NCBI GenBank assembly: GCA_947503245.1
Contig: CANNCV010000001.1
Span: 1,301,501 to 1,365,500, forward strand
DNA: 64,000 nucleotides
Source of the DNA: an uncultured Sphingomonadaceae bacterium
Lineage (GTDB): Bacteria; Pseudomonadota; Alphaproteobacteria; Sphingomonadales; Sphingomonadaceae
Reading direction: 5' to 3'
Positions 1 to 8,799 of the stretch are shown here, in pieces. How positions within the stretch are numbered: position 1 is the first letter of the stretch; each line of letters opens with the position of its first letter. The notes under the pieces were generated by a model. That model was given only the letters and a program-made list of their open reading frames with translations. It ran no database searches and was not told the origin of the DNA. The position numbers and the translations under genes were made by a program.

Positions 1-1
1 C

Positions 2-760
2 ATTGGCTATAATTATGCTGATGAGCAGGACCGTTTTGCCCGTGTGGCCGAACTGGCCGAGCAAAGTGTGGCAATAGGCTCAGACGAATGGAATGCTTAT
101 CTTGATATTTTGATTGAAAATAAGGTCACCATGTCGCCGACATTTAATATCTATTCGGCGGGGCGTGATTTGGCCAAGGCGCAGCGTTTTGTCTGGCACG
201 ATCGCTATACATTGCCCTCTTTGATGAAATTCTACACACCTTCTACTGTCAATCACGGCTCATTCTTCTTTGACTGGACAACAGCAAAGGAAATTGCATG
301 GCGCAATTTTTACCAGAAATGGTTCCGCCTGGTGCGTGATTATGTGAATAAGGGCGGGCGGGTGACTGTGGGTTCAGACCCGGGTTTTATTTATCAGACA
401 TGGGGCTTTGCCTATGTGGGTGAGTTGGAGATGCTGCAAGAGGCTGGGCTTACGCCGCTGGAAGTGATGAGGGCGGCGACGATCGATGGTGCGCGTGAAA
501 TTTATGAACCATTGGGCCAGACCGCGCCAATCGGTATGGTACGTGCCGGTATGTTGGCCGATTTGGTTATCACGCCGGAAGATCCGCTACAAAATTTCAA
601 AACGCTCTACGGCACGGGGCATATGCGCCTCAATAAAAAAACAGGTACATTGCAACGTGTCGGCAGGGTCCGCTGGACTATAAAAGACGGCATTGTTTAC
701 GATGCGCACAATCTGCTTGCCGATGTAGAAGCCATGGTGCAGTCGCAAGTTGCCAACTGA
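2..760 (+). CDS. Amidohydrolase family protein, C-terminal part (5' end outside window)
   Basis: The reading frame is open from base 2, so only the last 252 residues are seen. The segment VTVGSDPGF carries the aspartate that in the amidohydrolase superfamily (imidazolonepropionase/dihydroorotase-like metal hydrolases) binds metal and activates water. It is followed by the typical helix 'EMLQEAGLTPLEVMRAAT', the small-domain signature GMVRAGMLADLVI, and a final segment VRWTIKDGIVYD that closes the beta-sandwich domain. These are the family hallmarks of the C-terminal third. Histidine ligands of the N-terminal half lie upstream and cannot be checked, so substrate and any signal peptide are unknown. 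The flavoprotein gene starts 50 bases downstream on the same strand, so the two probably share a transcript. Confidence 0.85.
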   Translation: MGYNYADEQDRFARVAELAEQSVAIGSDEWNAYLDILIENKVTMSPTFNIYSAGRDLAKAQRFVWHDRYTLPSLMKFYTPSTVNHGSFFFDWTTAKEIAWRNFYQKWFRLVRDYVNKGGRVTVGSDPGFIYQTWGFAYVGELEMLQEAGLTPLEVMRAATIDGAREIYEPLGQTAPIGMVRAGMLADLVITPEDPLQNFKTLYGTGHMRLNKKTGTLQRVGRVRWTIKDGIVYDAHNLLADVEAMVQSQVAN

Positions 761-810
761 ACCCACACAATAGCTGAGAAATATCACCAATCCTAGGACA
801 GATAAATATT

Positions 811-2265
811 ATGACCGCATTTGAAACCGACTATCTGATCATTGGTGCAGGCGCTGTGGGACTGGCTTTTGCGGATACGCTGATTGATGAAGACCCGGAT
901 TGTGACATCATCATTGTTGATAAGCATGGCCAACCGGGCGGCCATTGGAATGACGCTTACAGCTTTGTCGCGCTGCACCAGCCTTCCGCCTTTTATGGTG
1001 TAAACTCAATGGAGCTGGGTTCTGGGCGGGTGGATGATGCTGGTTATAATAAGGGCTATTTGGAGCTGGCCAGCGGCCCGGAAGTTACGGGATATTTCCA
1101 TAAGGTGATGCACCAAAAACTGATACCGTCAGGGCGTGTGCGCTATTTCCCTATGAGTGAATATCATTGGCCTCATGGCGATGATGATGCGCACCGCTTT
1201 ACGCATATTCTGTCCGGCGAAGAACATAGCGTCACGGTGCGCAAAAGGCTGGTTGATGCTACCTATTTTGCCACGTCTGTGCCCTCCACACATACGCCAA
1301 AATTTGCGATTGGTGATGATGTGCGGCTGGTGACGCCGAATGATTTGCCGCATTTGTGGAAAGACCCCAGCAATATTCCCCAGAAATTCTGCATTTTGGG
1401 TGCGGGCAAGACGGCTATGGATGTTGGCGTGTGGTTGCGCAATTCCGGTGCGCCCGCTGATGCGATATCATGGGTCTGCCCGCGCGCAAGCTGGCTGCTG
1501 AACCGTGCCTGCACGCAGCCGGGCATAGAGTATTTCAATCAGGCGATGGGCGGGCAGGTGGCATTGGCCAAAGGGCTGGCCGAAGCAGAAGATGTAACCG
1601 ACCTATTTCACCGGTTGGAAGCAGATGGCTTCATGCTGCGTATCGATAAGGAATTGGAGCCGCAAATGTTCCACTATGCCACGATATCGCAGGGCGAGGT
1701 GGAGATATTGGCGGGCATTGACGATGTTATCCGCATGGGCCGGGTTGAGAGCATTGATGCAAGCGGCATGACATTAGCTGAAGGCCGCCGTGATATGCCC
1801 GCAGATACGCTGTACATTGATTGTACGGCGACTGCGGTTGAGCTGCGTGAAACGGTGCCGATGTTCCAGCCAGGCAAGATAGTGCCGCAAATGGCGCGTA
1901 TCCCGCAACCGGCTTTTAGCGCAGCGCTTTGCGCTTATCTGGAAGCGCACCGCGATGATGACACAGAACGCAACCGGCTGTCTATGCCGGTAAAGCTGCC
2001 CGATACGATGGACCAATATCCCGCTGCATGCATGGCCAATATGGTGAACCAGATGAATTGGGGCAATGAGGGGGATATCCGCAAATGGATGATCGCCAGC
2101 CGGTTGGACGGCTTTAGTGCCACGGTCGCCGCAGTGCCGCCAAGCGATAAGGAAAAAGGCGCGCTGTTGATGCAATTGCGCAAATATGGACAGGCCGCTG
2201 GCCCCAATATTGGTAAGCTGATTATGCAGGCACAGGCCGCGCAACAGCCTATTCCCGCGAAGTGA
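811..2265 (+). CDS. FAD/NAD(P)-binding flavoprotein oxidoreductase
   Basis: This 484-residue protein opens with a Rossmann FAD motif (YLIIGAGAVGLAF, residues 6-19) followed by an acidic end of beta-2 (IIVDKHGQPGGHW), as in flavin monooxygenases. A second dinucleotide motif, FCILGAGKTAMDVGVW, sits near residues 193-208, as expected for an NAD(P)-binding domain inserted in the FAD domain. There is no signal peptide or membrane segment, so it is cytoplasmic. Substrate cannot be told from sequence. It lies between an amidohydrolase (50 bases) and an HDAC-like deacetylase (38 bases) and is likely co-transcribed with them, which hints at a catabolic role, but this is inference. The ATG at 811 is the first in frame and places the GxGxxG motif at the usual distance from the N-terminus. 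Confidence 0.85.
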   Translation: MTAFETDYLIIGAGAVGLAFADTLIDEDPDCDIIIVDKHGQPGGHWNDAYSFVALHQPSAFYGVNSMELGSGRVDDAGYNKGYLELASGPEVTGYFHKVMHQKLIPSGRVRYFPMSEYHWPHGDDDAHRFTHILSGEEHSVTVRKRLVDATYFATSVPSTHTPKFAIGDDVRLVTPNDLPHLWKDPSNIPQKFCILGAGKTAMDVGVWLRNSGAPADAISWVCPRASWLLNRACTQPGIEYFNQAMGGQVALAKGLAEAEDVTDLFHRLEADGFMLRIDKELEPQMFHYATISQGEVEILAGIDDVIRMGRVESIDASGMTLAEGRRDMPADTLYIDCTATAVELRETVPMFQPGKIVPQMARIPQPAFSAALCAYLEAHRDDDTERNRLSMPVKLPDTMDQYPAACMANMVNQMNWGNEGDIRKWMIASRLDGFSATVAAVPPSDKEKGALLMQLRKYGQAAGPNIGKLIMQAQAAQQPIPAK

Positions 2266-2303
2266 TGCTGGCAACAGCAGTGATATATCCTGCATGAACT
2301 GAT

Positions 2304-3212
2304 ATGCTGCACGTCTTTCATCATGCCGACTATATGGCTCCCGCGCCGGAACGCGGAACATTCAGGTTCGACAAATATTATCTGGTGATGGAAGAATTAC
2401 GCGGCAGCGCCGCCGCGATGACAGTGCACGCACCGCAGCCTATGCCGCGCGATTGGCTGGCACAAATTCACTGCCCCGATTATGTGGACAGCGTGCTGAG
2501 CGCTAATGTGCCTTATGAGAAAGAACGGCGGATTGGCTTTCCCGTGACCCCGCATATTGCCAGCCGGGTGCAGCACACCAATGGCGGCACATGGGGCGCG
2601 GCCATATTGGCACGGCAAACAGGCTATGCCGCGAACAGCGCGGCGGGCAGCCATCATGCCTTGCACGATACCGGCGCAGGCTATTGCGTGTTTAATGATC
2701 TGGCGGTGGCTGCAAACCGCTTGATTGCTGAGGGCGACGCGCAGCGGATATTGATTGTCGATCTGGATGTGCATCAGGGTGACGGAACAGCCTCGCTCTT
2801 GGCGGGGCGCAGCGATGTATTCACATTATCTGTTCATGCTGAAAAGAATTTTCCCGTCCGCAAAGCGAGATCATCACTGGATATTGGCTTGCCAGATAAT
2901 CTGGGAGATGATGCGTATATGACCGAATTACAGCGTATCTTACCTCCAATATTTGATGATTTTGCTCCGGATATGATTCTTTATCAGGCTGGGGTCGATC
3001 CGCATATGGATGACCGGCTCGGCCGGTTGGCACTGAGCGATAATGGTCTTGAAACGCGGGACAGGCTGGTCGTGCGCATGGCACGCCAACGCGGTTTGCC
3101 AATTGCCAGCGCTTTGGGCGGAGGATATGGCAAAGATCAGCAAGTGGTCGCCGCGCGCCATGCCCGTTCTATGCTGGCCATGGCCGATGAGAATATGAAA
3201 TGGAATGAGTGA
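2304..3212 (+). CDS. Histone deacetylase family (acetyl-amide hydrolase)
   Basis: This is a 302-residue arginase/HDAC-fold zinc hydrolase. The active site is complete: tandem histidines H117-H118 in GSHHALHD, zinc ligands D155 and H157 in VDLDVHQGD, the third ligand D232 in AGVDPHMDD, and the transition-state tyrosine Y275 in LGGGYG. Bacterial members remove acetyl groups from small amines, polyamines or proteins; the short length and lack of N-terminal extension resemble the class IV (HDAC11-like) bacterial group. The protein has no signal peptide. The gene starts 38 bases after the flavoprotein gene, and the next gene starts three bases after its stop, so it is an internal member of an operon. 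Substrate is unknown. Confidence 0.9.
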   Translation: MLHVFHHADYMAPAPERGTFRFDKYYLVMEELRGSAAAMTVHAPQPMPRDWLAQIHCPDYVDSVLSANVPYEKERRIGFPVTPHIASRVQHTNGGTWGAAILARQTGYAANSAAGSHHALHDTGAGYCVFNDLAVAANRLIAEGDAQRILIVDLDVHQGDGTASLLAGRSDVFTLSVHAEKNFPVRKARSSLDIGLPDNLGDDAYMTELQRILPPIFDDFAPDMILYQAGVDPHMDDRLGRLALSDNGLETRDRLVVRMARQRGLPIASALGGGYGKDQQVVAARHARSMLAMADENMKWNE

Positions 3213-3215
3213 GTA

Positions 3216-3755
3216 ATGGCAAGTGAGACTATCTCGGTAACGGTGGCTTTGTTGTCTGCTATATTCGCGACCAGCCTTTCTGTTGGGGTTGCTGCTGTAG
3301 ACCCTGACGCCGAACATGCAGAGGCAGCGCATCCTGAGGCGGAGACGTATGATGCCAAGCGCAATGCTGCGGCAGATGTTGATGCTGCGCTGGCCCGAGC
3401 GAAACTGCGCAATGTCCGTACGATCATCGTTATGGGCGCCAATTGGTGTCATGATAGTCGCGGCCTTGCAGGGCATTTGCAGAGTGAGCGTTTTCAGCCT
3501 TTAATTACCAAGAATTACGAGCTTGTCTTTGTTGATGTGAATGTGCCGCAGGATGGGGAGGGTCGCAATCTCGACATCGCATCGCGCTATGGCGTGACAG
3601 ATATAAGCGGCACACCCAATGTTCTGATCATTTCGCCTGAAGGAAAGTTGGTCAACACCGCTGAGGATGCTCGCAGTTGGCGCGATGCTGCCAGCCGTGA
3701 TGCGGACGATATTTACTTGTATTTCCAGACTCTAGTCAAGCCGCAGTTGATGTAA
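3216..3755 (+). CDS. Exported thioredoxin-fold protein with a CxxS site
   Basis: The 179-residue product begins with a hydrophobic stretch (residues 7-28) ending in VGVAAV, a likely Sec signal peptide, so it should act in the periplasm. The thioredoxin fold is visible as IIVMGANWCHDSRGL, then VFVDVNVPQD and the cis-proline loop ISGTPNVLIISPEGK. The catalytic motif is C78-H-D-S81: there is one cysteine where classical thioredoxins have two. No other cysteine occurs in the mature part, so a dithiol-disulfide cycle is not possible in the monomer; monothiol exchange or a binding role is more likely. It begins three bases after the HDAC gene, overlapping its ribosome-binding region, and is the last gene of the operon before an AT-rich gap. 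Confidence 0.8.
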   Translation: MASETISVTVALLSAIFATSLSVGVAAVDPDAEHAEAAHPEAETYDAKRNAAADVDAALARAKLRNVRTIIVMGANWCHDSRGLAGHLQSERFQPLITKNYELVFVDVNVPQDGEGRNLDIASRYGVTDISGTPNVLIISPEGKLVNTAEDARSWRDAASRDADDIYLYFQTLVKPQLM

Positions 3756-3877
3756 GTGGAGGTTTTGATAAATTTACTCGAATACATAACTGTATGATTC
3801 ATATTATTATTATGTAATTAGAAATTAACTATATTGTATATTTTGAAGATTGCGCTATTAGATTCGCGTATGTTCTA

Positions 3878-3906
3878 TTGACAAGTTTTTTACAAAATAG
3901 CATCAT
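3878..3906 (+). promoter_or_regulatory. Possible sigma70-type promoter for the small ORF at 3935
   Basis: A consensus TTGACA (3878-3883) is followed after 17 bases by CATCAT (3901-3906), a weak -10. It lies in the AT-rich gap between the thioredoxin-like gene and the small ORF and would start a transcript about 20 bases ahead of ATG 3935. The -10 match is poor, so this is tentative. Confidence 0.3.
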
Positions 3907-3934
3907 TTTCCTCTAATTTTGCATGGATTGAAAT

Positions 3935-4120
3935 ATGTCTTCAAACTTTAAAAAAATTCAATATTCACCTCTTGAACCATCATTCGAATGCAATGGTAAT
4001 ATAGTTTGCAAGAAGCCTTGGGTTAAGCCGCAAATCTCTGATCTGCACTATGGTGTGATTGATGCAAAGATGCCCGGTGCTGGATTGAGCAATGAAGGTA
4101 TTAACTCAGCCACAAGTTAA
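3935..4120 (+). CDS. Small ORF, possible orphan RiPP precursor
   Basis: This 61-residue ORF sits alone in an AT-rich island between two ordinary genes. I do not recognise the protein. Its layout resembles ribosomally made peptide precursors of alphaproteobacteria: a polar N-terminal part, a central KKPWVKPQISDL segment that looks like the aromatic-x-x-P-x-hydrophobic leader motif recognised by PqqD-like proteins, and a tail (MPGAGLSNEGINSATS) rich in Gly, Ser, Asn and Thr like a core. Two cysteines lie before the motif. There is no clear Shine-Dalgarno sequence. No maturase, cyclase, protease or transporter typical of RiPPs is next to it (the following EamA transporter is a generic DMT protein). 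It may equally be a spurious ORF in low-GC DNA. Confidence 0.4.
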   Translation: MSSNFKKIQYSPLEPSFECNGNIVCKKPWVKPQISDLHYGVIDAKMPGAGLSNEGINSATS

Positions 4121-4234
4121 CTGCTATTGCGGTCACTTTATTGCATAAGCCGTTAAGGCTATAAAATACCGCTTTTTGATATACTCCAGTATTCCGTCCA
4201 CAGAAGCACAGATACGGTTACCCTTCTCAAGGCT

Positions 4235-5266
4235 ATGTGCCTTATAGATTGGTTTGCGTCTCCTGTTTCTCTGGACAATGACGTTGTTTACGCGCATTCG
4301 GCACCTATGTGGCGTCCCATTTCAAATTTTCGTTCATTGGCTAGTTATCTGCCTCTCTTGGCATGTGCTTTCGGCATCATGACATTTGGTGCGATGGATG
4401 CGGTTATGAAGGCTTTGGCTATCGGACTGGGCACATATAACGCACTGTTCTGGCGCTGCCTGGCTGCGCTTGTTATGGCGTTGATATTATATGCGGCCAG
4501 CCGCCCACAAAAATGGCCAGACAAAACCGCGCTGCGTCTGCATCTGGTTCGGGGCAGCGTGACGGCTGTGATGGCTTTCACCTTCTTTTGGGGCTTGGCC
4601 AGAACACCAATTGCAGAAGCTATTGGTGTCAGCTTCATTTCCCCGCTTATCGCCTTATACCTTGCCTATTTGCTGCTTGGTGAGCGCATAAGCCGGTCAG
4701 CTATCATTGCATCTATTCTGGGGTTGATCGGCGTTGCAGTTATTATTGGCGGCAAATTTGGTGAGGAATTTACGACCGATGCGCGATGGGGAATAGCCTC
4801 TATTCTTTTATCCGCCTGCCTTTACGCGTGGAACCTGATACTTCAGCGACAGCAAGCACAAATTGCCAGTCCGCAAGAAATTGCCAGCTTTCAAAATGCG
4901 ATTATCATATTTTGGTGTTTGCCATTTTTCCCGTTTTTTGGAGCGTCGCCCCATATATTGCTCAGCACAGATCCTTTATGGGGCTGGCCATGGATCATTC
5001 TGATTATACTGGGGGCGTTTCTGGCTATTTTGTCGGTGCTGGCGTTAAGCTGGGCCTATGCGCGGGCAGAGGCGCAGGTGCTGGTGCCGATTGAATATAG
5101 CATGTTCTTTTGGGCCGCTCTATTTGGCTGGGCTGCATTTAACGAGCCCATCGGTATCGCGACCTTGATAGGCACTATATTGATTGTCAGTGGTTGTTTG
5201 ATCGTTGCACGATCCGCTGGCAATGCAGAAGAGACCGGACAGCCGAAACAGTCCAATCCCGTCTAA
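4235..5266 (+). CDS. EamA/DMT-family transporter
   Basis: About ten hydrophobic segments in two repeated halves are typical of EamA (10-TMS drug/metabolite) transporters of the inner membrane. The first half contains the family pattern FWRCLAALVMALILY...RPQKWP, and the loop LLLGERISRSAIIASILGLIGVAVI is the classic end of the first repeat. The second repeat ends with EPIGIATLIGTILIVSGCLIV. Substrate is unknown. The first ATG (4235) adds 24 polar residues not usual in the family; the ATG at 4307 (MWRPISNF) is a good alternative start, but neither has a strong ribosome-binding site. It is a single gene, convergent with the hypothetical gene at 5285. Confidence 0.85.
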   Translation: MCLIDWFASPVSLDNDVVYAHSAPMWRPISNFRSLASYLPLLACAFGIMTFGAMDAVMKALAIGLGTYNALFWRCLAALVMALILYAASRPQKWPDKTALRLHLVRGSVTAVMAFTFFWGLARTPIAEAIGVSFISPLIALYLAYLLLGERISRSAIIASILGLIGVAVIIGGKFGEEFTTDARWGIASILLSACLYAWNLILQRQQAQIASPQEIASFQNAIIIFWCLPFFPFFGASPHILLSTDPLWGWPWIILIILGAFLAILSVLALSWAYARAEAQVLVPIEYSMFFWAALFGWAAFNEPIGIATLIGTILIVSGCLIVARSAGNAEETGQPKQSNPV

Positions 5267-5284
5267 CTCTGCCAGTTGGATATT

Positions 5285-5845
5285 TTAGCGGACAACGCCG
5301 CGAAATGTCAGCCTGCCTTTTTCGCCGGGTGCCAATGGCTTGTTAAAGCGCCAGCGTACATGCGTCACATCACCAGGTGATGCTGCACGGCTCTGGCTTT
5401 CTATGCCATCTGCAACAGTTTCCAGCTTGGTTAGATCTGGTAATTTGCCCCATGTCTTTCCGCCATCGACAGAAACTTGCGCCCATTCTTCATCTACAGA
5501 GACAAAGGCGATTGCCGGATGAAGCGGGTTTGTCGCAATATAATTATCGCGCGGGGTAGAGCCTTCATTTTCATAAAAATTGTAAATGATCAGCTTGTCG
5601 CCCGGGATCACCGTGACCTTTTTCGGGTCCAGCAATTCCGTTTTGTCAGAACCATTTTCGCTCACATTACGCTCAACCCAGATTTCGCTGCGAATGGAGA
5701 CAGTTGCGCGTTGTTGAGTGACTTGTGCTTGCGCATTGGCTGTGCCGGAAGCGAACAAACCGCCGGTCAGCGCAGCACCAGCAAGAGCGGCCGCGTAAAA
5801 CAGCGCGCTAGCAGAGGAACCGGTCTTTGAATATTTCAGAAACAT
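5285..5845 (-). CDS. Secreted hypothetical protein (uncharacterised, beta-rich)
   Basis: The 186-residue product has a long signal peptide (residues 1-39, alanine-rich, ending in TANAQA) and is therefore exported. The mature part is beta-rich, with IWVERNVSENG, KVTVIPGDKLIIYNFYENEG and a final stretch VRWRFNKPLAPGEKGRLTFRGVVR. This resembles proteins with DUF11-type or Ig-like extracellular repeats, in which VTPGDxLxYxxxxxN and LxPGExGxxxF are recurrent. I do not recognise a specific family or function. The gene stands alone and ends 18 bases from the convergent EamA transporter. Confidence 0.7.
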   Translation of the reverse strand: MFLKYSKTGSSASALFYAAALAGAALTGGLFASGTANAQAQVTQQRATVSIRSEIWVERNVSENGSDKTELLDPKKVTVIPGDKLIIYNFYENEGSTPRDNYIATNPLHPAIAFVSVDEEWAQVSVDGGKTWGKLPDLTKLETVADGIESQSRAASPGDVTHVRWRFNKPLAPGEKGRLTFRGVVR

Positions 5846-6111
5846 AGCGACTTTCCATTATCTTCATTGGCCAAAATAGGCCGTAGATATTTCCTATGAA
5901 AAACTTGTCGCAGCATATGGTTAACAAAGTGTGAAACCCCGCGAAAATACGGCTTGATGTACAAATATATTGCTATCATCTCTGCCTTGCTGGCCATTGC
6001 ACCGGCTGCAGTGATGGGCTAAGCGGAGCAAAATCGTGATTCCTGACCTAAAAGCTTTCAGCCACTATGTTTAGTGCGCGCTTTTAGCATCCTTGAAAAA
6101 TGGAGCCCAAA

Positions 6112-8790
6112 ATGACAACGACCGGAAATGATACGCTTGGTACACGCAAGACGTTGAACGTAAATGGCACAGATTATGCCATCTATTCACTCAAAGCAGC
6201 TGCGGATAAATTGGGCGATATCTCTAGGCTACCTTATACGTTGAAAGTGTTGCTGGAGAATATGCTGCGTTTTGAAGATGGCGGCCATACGGTTGACACC
6301 AAAGATGCACAGGCTGTTGTTGATTGGCAGAAAGACGCGAAGTCAACCGCAGAAATTCAATATCGTCCCGCCCGCGTGCTGATGCAGGATTTTACCGGCG
6401 TTCCGGCTGTTGTTGATCTCGCGGCGATGCGCGATGGCATTAAAGCATTGGGCGGTGATGCGCAGAAAATTAACCCGCAGGTTCCGGTTCACTTGGTGAT
6501 TGACCATAGTGTGATGGTTGATGAATTTGGCACGCCGCAAGCTTTTGATAACAATGTGGCGTTGGAATATCAGCGCAATATGGAGCGTTATGAATTTCTG
6601 AAATGGGGTTCTAAAGCCTTTGATAATTTCTCTGTTGTTCCGCCGGGAACTGGCATTTGCCACCAGGTTAATCTGGAGCATATTGCGCGCGGCGTTTGGT
6701 CCAGCAAAGATGGCGACGGCACAGAAGTTGCCTATCCTGACACATGTGTCGGCACAGATAGCCACACCACAATGATCAATGGACTGGGCGTTCTTGGTTG
6801 GGGTGTCGGCGGCATTGAGGCAGAGGCGGCGATGCTGGGGCAGCCAGTATCTATGTTGATCCCTGAAGTGGTAGGCTTTAAACTCACTGGCGAACTGGCC
6901 GAAGGTATTACCGCAACCGATCTGGTTCTGACCTGCGTGCAAATGCTGCGTGAAGTGGGCGTTGTTGGTCGTTTTGTAGAATTTTATGGCCCCGGCGTTG
7001 CGGCGCTGTCGTTGGCTGATCGCGCAACGATCGCGAATATGGCGCCGGAATATGGCGCAACATGCGGTTTCTTCCCAATTGATGACAAGACACTGGATTA
7101 TTTGCGTCTGACAGGCCGTGCAGAAAGCGAAATTGCGCTGACCGAAGCCTATGCCAAGGAACAGGGCTTTTGGCGTTTTGATGATGCGCCAGAGGCGATC
7201 TATACCAATACGCTGGAGCTCGATATGTCGAGTGTTGTGCCGTCTCTTTCCGGTCCAAAACTGCCGCAGCAGCGGGTTTCTATGTCAGACCTGGATGAAG
7301 GTTTTAACACCGATCTGGGTGCAGTATTTAACACTGATGACAGCAAGGGCCGCGTTGCGGTTGAGGGCGAAGATTATGATCTTGGGCACGGCGATGTCAC
7401 CATTGCTGCCATTACTAGCTGCACCAACACATCAAACCCTAGCGTTTTGATTGCGGCTGGTCTGGTTGCCCGCAAGGCACGCGAAAAAGGTTTGCAGCGC
7501 AAGCCTTGGGTTAAGTCCTCATTGGCGCCGGGTTCTCAGGTGGTGACTGATTATCTGGATAAAGCCGGTTTGAGCGAAGACCTCAACTATCTGGGCTTTA
7601 ACCTGGTCGGCTATGGCTGCACGACGTGTATCGGCAATAGCGGGCCATTGCCTGCGCCGATCAGCAAGGCGATTAATGATAATGATCTGGTGGTATCTTC
7701 GGTACTCTCCGGCAACCGGAATTTTGAAGGCCGCGTGTCGCAGGATGTGCGCGCCAACTATCTTGCATCACCGCCATTGGTGGTGGCGTATGCGCTGAAA
7801 GGCACTGTGCGAGAGGATATGTATGAAACGCCGATTGGGCAGGATCAGCAGGGCAAAGATGTCTATCTGAAAGATATCTGGCCCACCAATGATGAGGTTG
7901 CTGCTGCTATGCAGGGCGCAGTGAGCCGCGAAATGTTCGAAAGCCGCTATGCCAATGTTTATGATGGCGATGCCGCTTGGCAGGATATCGACGTGACGGG
8001 CAGCGATACTTATAGCTGGCCAGCTGGTTCCACCTATGTCGCCAACCCGCCATATTTTGATGGCATGACTATGACGCCAGAGGCCATTGGCGACATTAAT
8101 GACGCCAAGGTTTTGGCGCTATTGGGTGACAGCATCACAACCGACCATATCTCTCCTGCCGGTGCCATTAAGGCAGACAGCCCAGCAGGTGAATATCTTT
8201 CCAGCCACCAGGTCGCCAAGCAGGATTTCAATTCCTACGGCTCACGCCGTGGCAACCATGATGTTATGATGCGCGGCACCTTTGCTAATATCCGCATCAA
8301 AAACAAAATGGCTGATGGCAAAGAGGGCGGCTACACCAAATATGATGGCGAGATTATGCCGATTTATGACGCGGCGATGCGCCATAAAGCGGATGGCAAG
8401 GCCCTGGTGGTCATTGGCGGTGAGCAATATGGTACTGGCTCCTCACGCGACTGGGCGGCCAAAGGCACCAATTTGCTGGGCGTCAAAGCGGTTATCGTGA
8501 AAAGCTATGAGCGTATTCACCGATCAAATCTGGTGGGCATGGGCGTATTGCCATTGCAATTTGCCGATGGCGTTGATGCGGATACGCTCGGTCTTGACGG
8601 CACGGAAAGCTTCACCATCAAAAATGTTGCTAATCTGGACCCACGTCAGACGGTAGAGGTTGAAATGACCCGCGCCGATGGCACCACAGCAACCTTCAAC
8701 ACATTGTGCCGCATCGACACAGCGAATGAGATGGAATACTTCCTGAACGGCGGCATCTTGCACTATGTGCTGCGTAATCTTGCGGGATAA
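6112..8790 (+). CDS. acnA: Aconitate hydratase A
   Basis: This is a full-length monomeric aconitase/IRP-type protein (892 residues) that isomerises citrate and isocitrate in the TCA cycle. The three [4Fe-4S] cysteine ligands are visible: C437 in [11 protein letters not shown], and C503 and C506 in [12 protein letters not shown]. Active-site regions [17 protein letters not shown] and [17 protein letters not shown] (swivel domain) are intact. I chose ATG 6112 over the in-frame ATG at 6100 because GGAG at 6102-6105 lies six bases in front of it; the upstream ATG would place that site inside the gene. A 266-base gap precedes it. The DUF389 gene starts nine bases after the stop. Confidence 0.97.
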   Translation: MTTTGNDTLGTRKTLNVNGTDYAIYSLKAAADKLGDISRLPYTLKVLLENMLRFEDGGHTVDTKDAQAVVDWQKDAKSTAEIQYRPARVLMQDFTGVPAVVDLAAMRDGIKALGGDAQKINPQVPVHLVIDHSVMVDEFGTPQAFDNNVALEYQRNMERYEFLKWGSKAFDNFSVVPPGTGICHQVNLEHIARGVWSSKDGDGTEVAYPDTCVGTDSHTTMINGLGVLGWGVGGIEAEAAMLGQPVSMLIPEVVGFKLTGELAEGITATDLVLTCVQMLREVGVVGRFVEFYGPGVAALSLADRATIANMAPEYGATCGFFPIDDKTLDYLRLTGRAESEIALTEAYAKEQGFWRFDDAPEAIYTNTLELDMSSVVPSLSGPKLPQQRVSMSDLDEGFNTDLGAVFNTDDSKGRVAVEGEDYDLGHGDVTIAAITSCTNTSNPSVLIAAGLVARKAREKGLQRKPWVKSSLAPGSQVVTDYLDKAGLSEDLNYLGFNLVGYGCTTCIGNSGPLPAPISKAINDNDLVVSSVLSGNRNFEGRVSQDVRANYLASPPLVVAYALKGTVREDMYETPIGQDQQGKDVYLKDIWPTNDEVAAAMQGAVSREMFESRYANVYDGDAAWQDIDVTGSDTYSWPAGSTYVANPPYFDGMTMTPEAIGDINDAKVLALLGDSITTDHISPAGAIKADSPAGEYLSSHQVAKQDFNSYGSRRGNHDVMMRGTFANIRIKNKMADGKEGGYTKYDGEIMPIYDAAMRHKADGKALVVIGGEQYGTGSSRDWAAKGTNLLGVKAVIVKSYERIHRSNLVGMGVLPLQFADGVDADTLGLDGTESFTIKNVANLDPRQTVEVEMTRADGTTATFNTLCRIDTANEMEYFLNGGILHYVLRNLAG

Positions 8791-8799
8791 CGCGAAGCA

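Noticed and set aside
5957-6022. 21-residue ORF with a signal-peptide-like sequence before acnA
   Set aside because: It has no ribosome-binding site and ends after the hydrophobic run; it may be chance in the leader of acnA.
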